Both the position numbers and the translations under genes were made by a program. 37,119 nucleotides of DNA from Acidobacteriota bacterium (GTDB taxonomy: Bacteria > Acidobacteriota > Terriglobia > Terriglobales > Acidobacteriaceae): contig JAHFUA010000013.1 in NCBI GenBank assembly GCA_023265315.1, forward strand, positions 1 to 37,119, in the 5' to 3' direction. The notes under the pieces were generated by a model. That model did no database searches and was not told the DNA's origin. It saw only the letters and a list, made by a program, of their open reading frames with translations. Shown here piece by piece: positions 32,644 to 37,119 of the stretch (position 1 is its first letter; each line of letters starts with the position of its first letter).

Positions 32644-33446
32644 GCATACACCTCGTCACGAGAAAGGATGATCTGGAAACTGCTCACCACCAGTATCAGC
32701 AGCCCGAGCGGCACCAGCTTCCACGCCTCAAAGCCGAAGCTGGTGAAGCTCTCCAGCTCCCGCAGCAAGCTGCCCCAGGAAGGCAGCGGCTCCTCCACGC
32801 CCAGTCCCAGGATGCCGAGATTGGCCTCGCTGATGATGAACACCGGGATGGAGATCCAGAACTGCGCCAGCAGCACCGGCTTCAGGTTGGGCATCACGTG
32901 GATGGCCAGCAGGCGCAGTCCGCGCAGCCCGGAAGCGCGCGCCTGCAACACGAAATCGGAATCGCGCAAGCCGCGGGCGCCGGCGCAGAGCACGCGCGCC
33001 GAAGCCGCCCAGCCCAGCAGTCCCAAAAGCAAGAAGGTGACGGCGACCGAGGTGATGGGCGCGATGTTCAGCGGCAGCATGGCCCGTACCGCCAGCAGCA
33101 GGAACAACCAGGGCATGGAGAGGAACAGGTCGGTGGCCGCCATGGCGGCGCGCTCCCACCATCCCCCCAGATAGCCGGCAACTCCGCCCACCAGGGTCGC
33201 CAGCAAGGTCGAGAGCAGGGCGGCGGCCGGCGCCATCAGCAGCGATACGCGGGTGCCATAGAGGACGCGCGAGAAGCGGTCGCGCCCCACTTCATCGGTG
33301 CCCAGCAAGTGCTGGTGCGAAGGCGGAGAATTTGGCGCCTCGCGGAACTGGGTCGCGTAATCGGCCGGCGCCCAAAATCCTGCCCCGAGTGATGCCAGCG
33401 CCACCAGCACCAGGAACAGCCAGGCGGATTTGCGCAGGTATCTCAT
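32640..33446 (-). CDS. Peptide-type ABC transporter permease, OppC/DppC-like
   Basis: A 268-residue permease. APADYATQFREAPNSPPSHQHLLGTDEVGRDRFSRVLYGTRVSLLM is the diagnostic OppC/DppC N-terminal segment (HxLGTDxxGRD). Five or six membrane helices follow, with the EAA-type loop around FVLQARASGLRGLRLLAIHVMPNLKPVLLAQF contacting the ATPase. It overlaps both neighbours by four bases (ATGA), forming the permease pair with the gene upstream. Confidence 0.93.
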   Translation of the reverse strand: MRYLRKSAWLFLVLVALASLGAGFWAPADYATQFREAPNSPPSHQHLLGTDEVGRDRFSRVLYGTRVSLLMAPAAALLSTLLATLVGGVAGYLGGWWERAAMAATDLFLSMPWLFLLLAVRAMLPLNIAPITSVAVTFLLLGLLGWAASARVLCAGARGLRDSDFVLQARASGLRGLRLLAIHVMPNLKPVLLAQFWISIPVFIISEANLGILGLGVEEPLPSWGSLLRELESFTSFGFEAWKLVPLGLLILVVSSFQIILSRDEVYA

Positions 33447-34303
33447 GCTTCACTTGTCCTGAAACTCTGTCCCGCGAACTCCGATCCCCAATTGGCGGCC
33501 AGAGTGATCACTGTGACCAGCACCGTCAGATTCACCAGCAAGGGCAGGTCGCGACCTAGGGCCGCCTGCCACGCGAGCTGGCCGATGCCGGCAATGCCGC
33601 ACAAGGCTTCCACCGGGATGGCCGCGCCCAGCGCAATGCTGACTGAGATCCCCGCCACAGCCAGCAACTGCGCGCCCGCCACCGGCAGCACGTGCCAGAT
33701 GAGAACCTGCAGCCGACCCACGCCCTTGGCGTAGGCGGTCAGCAGGTGCGGCAGGTTGTAGCTCTTGGCCAGCAGGTTGCGGGTGTAGGAGAACACTTTC
33801 GGGAACACCACCAACGCGATCACCAGATACGCGGGCGCATTGGCGAACACGAACAGCAAGGCCAGCACGGCCGCGGGCAGGGAGAGGAAGATCCCGCCCA
33901 GCACGGTGGCGGCCAGGTCACAAGCCACTCTGCGGGTCATGGTGGCGCCCAGCGCCAGCAGTACGGCGCACAACCAGCCGACCAGCAGCCCAAAGCCGGC
34001 CAGGCGCGCGGTCACCGGTAAACGTTCGGCCAGCAGCTTGCGTACTGGACGGTTCAGGGTGCGGGACTCGCCGAGGTCGCCGCGCAGGGCGCGTCCCAGA
34101 TAGTGAAGGTAGAAGCCGGCGATGTTGCGGTCGTGGGCGCGTGCCCGGCGCAGCGTGGCCACGCTCTCCGAGCTCAGGCGCGCGTCCAGTTGCTGCTCGT
34201 CCACGTCGAAACCCGGCGCAAGACGCACCAGCGTGGCCGACAGCAATCCGCCGACGAGCACGACCGCCGCCATCGTTGCCAGGCGCCGGACAATTTTGGG
34301 CAT
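33443..34303 (-). CDS. Peptide-type ABC transporter permease, OppB/DppB-like
   Basis: A 286-residue permease. An N-terminal helix (TMAAVVLVGGLLSATLVRLAPGF), a periplasmic loop with YLHYLGRALRGDLGESRTLNRPVRKLLAERLPVTARLA (the OppB/DppB pattern GDLG.S.....V...I..RLP.T..L) and five further helices. The cytoplasmic EAA-type loop is around LLTAYAKGVGRLQVLIWHVLPVAG. GGGGGGAGGG lies just before the ATG at 34303 and overlaps the end of the HD-GYP gene, 13 bases upstream, so these genes form one operon. Confidence 0.92.
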   Translation of the reverse strand: MPKIVRRLATMAAVVLVGGLLSATLVRLAPGFDVDEQQLDARLSSESVATLRRARAHDRNIAGFYLHYLGRALRGDLGESRTLNRPVRKLLAERLPVTARLAGFGLLVGWLCAVLLALGATMTRRVACDLAATVLGGIFLSLPAAVLALLFVFANAPAYLVIALVVFPKVFSYTRNLLAKSYNLPHLLTAYAKGVGRLQVLIWHVLPVAGAQLLAVAGISVSIALGAAIPVEALCGIAGIGQLAWQAALGRDLPLLVNLTVLVTVITLAANWGSEFAGQSFRTSEA

Positions 34304-34316
34304 CGCCCTCCCCCCT

Positions 34317-36908
34317 TCAATTCACCGACGCGGAAGGCGCCGTGAGGCCCTGCATCCGCGCGACGCGCTCCCGTTGCGCGTGCTTGATGATGTACATTCT
34401 GCGGTCGGCCTCGGTAAGCAACTGTTCGGCGTCGGAGCCGGCATCGGGATAGAACGCGCAGCCGATGCTGAGCGATAGGAAGTCGTGACCGCAGACCTGG
34501 CGTCCGGCTTCCCGCGCCAGCGACAGCAGGTGGGCACCCTTCTCTTCCGCCGCTTTGGGCGTCAGCCCGGGGGCGACGATCACGAACTCGTCGCCGCCCA
34601 TGCGGGCCACGTAGTCGTACTCGCGGCACACCGCCTTCATGAAATCGGCGAACAGGCGCAGCACCTTGTTGCCTTCCAGGTGGCCGAAGCGGTCGTTGAT
34701 CTGCTTGAAGCCATCCAGGTCGCATACCATGACGGCCAGCGGAGTATTGGTGCGCTTGCAGCGCGCCAGCTCGCGGTCCAGGTGCAGGAACAGGGAGCGG
34801 GTGTTAGGCAGCCCGGTGAGATAGTCGGTGGTGGCCGAGCTCTCCGCCTGCTGATACTTCAAGGTGTTCTCGATGCAGATGCCGACCTTGGAGGCGATGG
34901 CCAGCAGCACCCGCAGGTGGTCGGTGGTGAAGGCGTCGCGTTCCGCCTTGTAGAGCGCCAGCACGCCCACCACTCCGGTCACGCCCTCCAGCGGCACGGC
35001 CAGCGCCGAGCGCAGAGTGCTAAACTTAGATTCGTCGTTGAGGTAGCCGGGCTCGACCGAAGGATTGCCGTTGATGATGGGCTTGCGGTTGTGCGCCACC
35101 CATCCCGACAAGCCCTGCCCCATAGGGATCTCCAGCGCGGAGAACAACCGGAAGTTATCGCCGCTCACGTACTGCGGCACCAGGTTGTCGCCCCGGCACA
35201 CGTAGATGGCGACGGAATCGTAGGGCACCAGTTTCTTCAGCCGCACCGAGAGCACGGACAGGGTTTCGTCCAGGCTGAGGGAGTTGCCCAGATCGTGGCT
35301 GAGCTCGAACAGGGTTTGCGCTTCCTGGCGCGCGGCCGCGATGCAGGTGAGGAAGCTCTCGGAATCAGCGGCGGGCGCAGAGGGCGCCGTGCGCTCAAAG
35401 CCGGCGGAGGGCTCGAGGCCACGCTCTACCTTGACGTCGGTGGAGAGCCGGGGCTGCAGGGGTTCGGAGGAGGTGCTCTGCGCCAGGCGCTCCAGCTCGA
35501 TGTAACGGCGCTTCAGCACTTCCACCACGCGCGGGTCGAACTCTATGCCGGCGGCGCGCGCCACGTGCTCCATAGCCTGGTCGAGCGGCAGCGCGCGGCG
35601 GTACTGGCGGTCGGAAGCCAGGGCGTCCAGGCAATCCACCGCGGCGAGAATGCGCGCGCCGATGGGGATCTCCGTCCCCCTCAACCCGTCGGGGTAGCCG
35701 CTGCCGTTCCACTTCTCGTGGTGCGAGCGCACGATGGGCACCACCGGGTAGGGAAAGCCGACGCGCTTGAGGATCTCCGACCCCACCACCGGGTGGATCT
35801 TCATCTTTTCGAATTCTTCCGGGGTCAGGCGGCCGGGCTTGTTGATGATGTGCTCGGGCACGGCCAGCTTGCCGATGTCGTGCAGCAGGGCGGCGGCGCG
35901 CAGCGCTTCGATCTCCGCCTCGCTCAGTTCCAGCTCCTTGGCGATCTCGATGGCGTACACGCGCACCCGCTGCAGGTGGTCGTGGGTGGTGTGGTCCTTG
36001 GCTTCGATGGCCAGGGCCAGGGCTTCGATGGTGCGCAGGTGCAGGCCAGCCATTTCTTCCACGTGCCGCTTCTCGTCCTCCAGCCGCCCCAGGTACAGAC
36101 GATAGGAGCGGTACATCCAGTACATGATGGGCAGCACCAGCAGCGAGGTCTGCCAGCCGACCCAGTGGTTGAGGACAGCCACCATGCCGGCGATGGCCGC
36201 TCCCACCAGGTAGTAAGGGAACGACCAGAAGTAGCACTCAGACCAGACCTTGCGAAACGGCTTGCCCTCGGTGAGGCAGATGACGATGGCCACCGGGATA
36301 GTGTTGCTTAGGAAGTAGGCGCAGGCAGCGGCGATCAGCAGCAGCGGCACGCTGTTGTGCAGCACCGGCGCCAGCCGGTGATAGGCGAAAGCCGAGAGCG
36401 CGATGGCCGGCGCCATCATGCCGAACACGTTGAAAATTACCTTGATGGACGCGGGCGCGGTCCGGGTGTTCCACAGGCACTGCACCAAGCCGGAGGCGCA
36501 GCCGATCAGCAATGTCTCCGGCAGCGACAGCTCCAGAATGCCGATCAGGATGAACAGGAAGTTCACCGACATGGTGCCGTCGATGCCGGGCAAATGCACT
36601 TTCAAGCCGGAGGCCAGCAGCGCCACCAGCAGATAACAGAAGAAGCGCAGCCCATCGTGCGATTCCCAGCGCAGCAGCCCGCCGGCCAACACGGCAGCTC
36701 CCAGGGCCGACGTCAGGAAGATGAACGCTAGCGCTCGTTTGGGCATGGACGGGTTGCTCTCCACCTTTAGCGGCAAATGGGCGGCCAGTCGCGAGAGCCC
36801 GCGGACGAGAACATCCCCTAGCGTTCTTAGTGACTTAAACATTGTTGCTCGCGCGCGTCTCTGGGGGAAAGCGACAATCTGTCGCAACAGGGCGGGCACC
36901 GCAGGCAT
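34317..36908 (-). CDS. Membrane HD-GYP / GAF / GGDEF cyclic-di-GMP protein
   Basis: An 863-residue protein from the ATG at 36908 (CAGGACAAA upstream; a TTG at 36950 and an ATG at 36842 are alternatives). About seven or eight membrane helices (residues ~58-270) form an unassigned sensor. The HD-GYP phosphodiesterase domain follows: HD and K in LLHDIGKLAVP (343-347), HHEKWNGSGYPDGL with the GYP triad at 404-406. A GAF domain spans about 530-680. The C-terminal GGDEF cyclase domain has an intact RMGGDEF motif (771-775) and an RxxD inhibitory site (REYD, 762-765). Both c-di-GMP synthesis and breakdown look possible. It is first in the transporter operon, with 13 bases to the OppB/DppB-like gene. 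Confidence 0.92.
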   Translation of the reverse strand: MPAVPALLRQIVAFPQRRARATMFKSLRTLGDVLVRGLSRLAAHLPLKVESNPSMPKRALAFIFLTSALGAAVLAGGLLRWESHDGLRFFCYLLVALLASGLKVHLPGIDGTMSVNFLFILIGILELSLPETLLIGCASGLVQCLWNTRTAPASIKVIFNVFGMMAPAIALSAFAYHRLAPVLHNSVPLLLIAAACAYFLSNTIPVAIVICLTEGKPFRKVWSECYFWSFPYYLVGAAIAGMVAVLNHWVGWQTSLLVLPIMYWMYRSYRLYLGRLEDEKRHVEEMAGLHLRTIEALALAIEAKDHTTHDHLQRVRVYAIEIAKELELSEAEIEALRAAALLHDIGKLAVPEHIINKPGRLTPEEFEKMKIHPVVGSEILKRVGFPYPVVPIVRSHHEKWNGSGYPDGLRGTEIPIGARILAAVDCLDALASDRQYRRALPLDQAMEHVARAAGIEFDPRVVEVLKRRYIELERLAQSTSSEPLQPRLSTDVKVERGLEPSAGFERTAPSAPAADSESFLTCIAAARQEAQTLFELSHDLGNSLSLDETLSVLSVRLKKLVPYDSVAIYVCRGDNLVPQYVSGDNFRLFSALEIPMGQGLSGWVAHNRKPIINGNPSVEPGYLNDESKFSTLRSALAVPLEGVTGVVGVLALYKAERDAFTTDHLRVLLAIASKVGICIENTLKYQQAESSATTDYLTGLPNTRSLFLHLDRELARCKRTNTPLAVMVCDLDGFKQINDRFGHLEGNKVLRLFADFMKAVCREYDYVARMGGDEFVIVAPGLTPKAAEEKGAHLLSLAREAGRQVCGHDFLSLSIGCAFYPDAGSDAEQLLTEADRRMYIIKHAQRERVARMQGLTAPSASVN

Positions 36909-37119
36909 TTTGTCCTGGGCCGGCGAGCCCAGGCTTAACAATCCGTCCAATGTAACCGCTTGTATACGTTACAAAGGTGGCTGAACGGCGGGAGCCAGGA
37001 CCGCCGCCGCACGGGCTCGTCGCTCCTCATCACGCGACGGGCCGCCTCTAACTCGATCGCCGGTCGCTGCCTCTGCCCACAGGCCGGGCGACAAGTTGGC
37101 GCACGCGCCCCGCCACATG
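36909..37119. other. Right-edge non-coding stretch
   Basis: Probable promoter region of the HD-GYP operon (minus strand). TTTGTAACGTATACAAG is present around 36962-36978, with GTATAC as a possible -10, but I see no convincing -35 box. Bases 36985-37119 are GC-rich with no reading frame or RNA that I can support. Confidence 0.3.

Noticed and set aside
31234-33174. 646-codon plus-strand open frame
   Set aside because: Antisense of the binding protein and permease genes, which carry clear family motifs.
34485-36311. 608-codon plus-strand open frame
   Set aside because: Antisense of the HD-GYP-GAF-GGDEF gene; no motifs of its own.
36985-37119. Possible tRNA at the right edge
   Set aside because: No cloverleaf, no T-loop GTTCRA motif and no paired acceptor stem.

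Overview
The window is a GC-rich bacterial chromosome segment, probably from an Acidobacteriota (Terriglobia-like) organism. This assignment is an inference from the kinds of proteins present, the PilC-PilB-PilM-PilN-PilO order followed by a PilP/GspC-like gene, and the intergenic repeat style. There is no rRNA, tRNA or CRISPR array and no intact transposase, integrase or phage gene. Genes are dense, with many 1-4 base stop/start overlaps, so most of the window reads as core chromosome.

Layout. 1-5.6 kb: end of a methyltransferase-like gene, a convergent FAD reductase of the geranylgeranyl-reductase family, a secreted hypothetical protein, a sulfite-oxidase-like molybdoenzyme, TrmO, a decayed second copy of the molybdoenzyme C-terminus, and a SPOR protein. 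5.6-8.5 kb: a Fur-family regulator and groES-groEL behind a strong sigma-70 promoter with a CIRCE operator and a clear terminator. 8.6-12.4 kb: ABC exporter ATPase and permease, a membrane-anchored TPR-like protein and a LolA-family protein. 12.5-19 kb: type IV pilus/type II secretion operon (pilC, pilB, pilM, pilN, pilO, a PilP/GspC-like gene, an atypical pseudopilin) with no secretin or classical pilin in the window, then a STAS anti-sigma-factor antagonist. 19.5-20.8 kb: gene-poor, with a ribbon-helix-helix protein, a duplicated ~160 bp unit and fragments. 20.8-26.4 kb, minus strand: a secreted Asp/Arg/His-rich repeat protein, then an operon of HlyD-type adaptor, TPR protein, TolC-like outer-membrane protein and a membrane protein fused to a methyltransferase. 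26.6-30.1 kb: queF, a DinB-fold protein, a Spinster-like MFS transporter and a family 2 glycosyltransferase. 30.1-36.9 kb, minus strand: one operon coding for a membrane HD-GYP-GAF-GGDEF protein and a four-gene peptide-type ABC importer.

The most unusual non-coding signal is a set of intergenic mosaics. Many gaps are built from one short unit of about 6-12 bases, repeated imperfectly in direct and inverted orientation, with a different unit in nearly every gap. Several mosaics supply stop codons to neighbouring genes, and one sits inside the pil operon. Other points of interest are the methyltransferase fused to an Lgt-like membrane domain, an efflux operon with no recognisable pump gene, a perfect 19-base palindrome before pilC, a GroEL with extra residues near position 127-150, a 159 bp element with perfect 27-base inverted ends, and the remnant of a duplicated molybdoenzyme gene.
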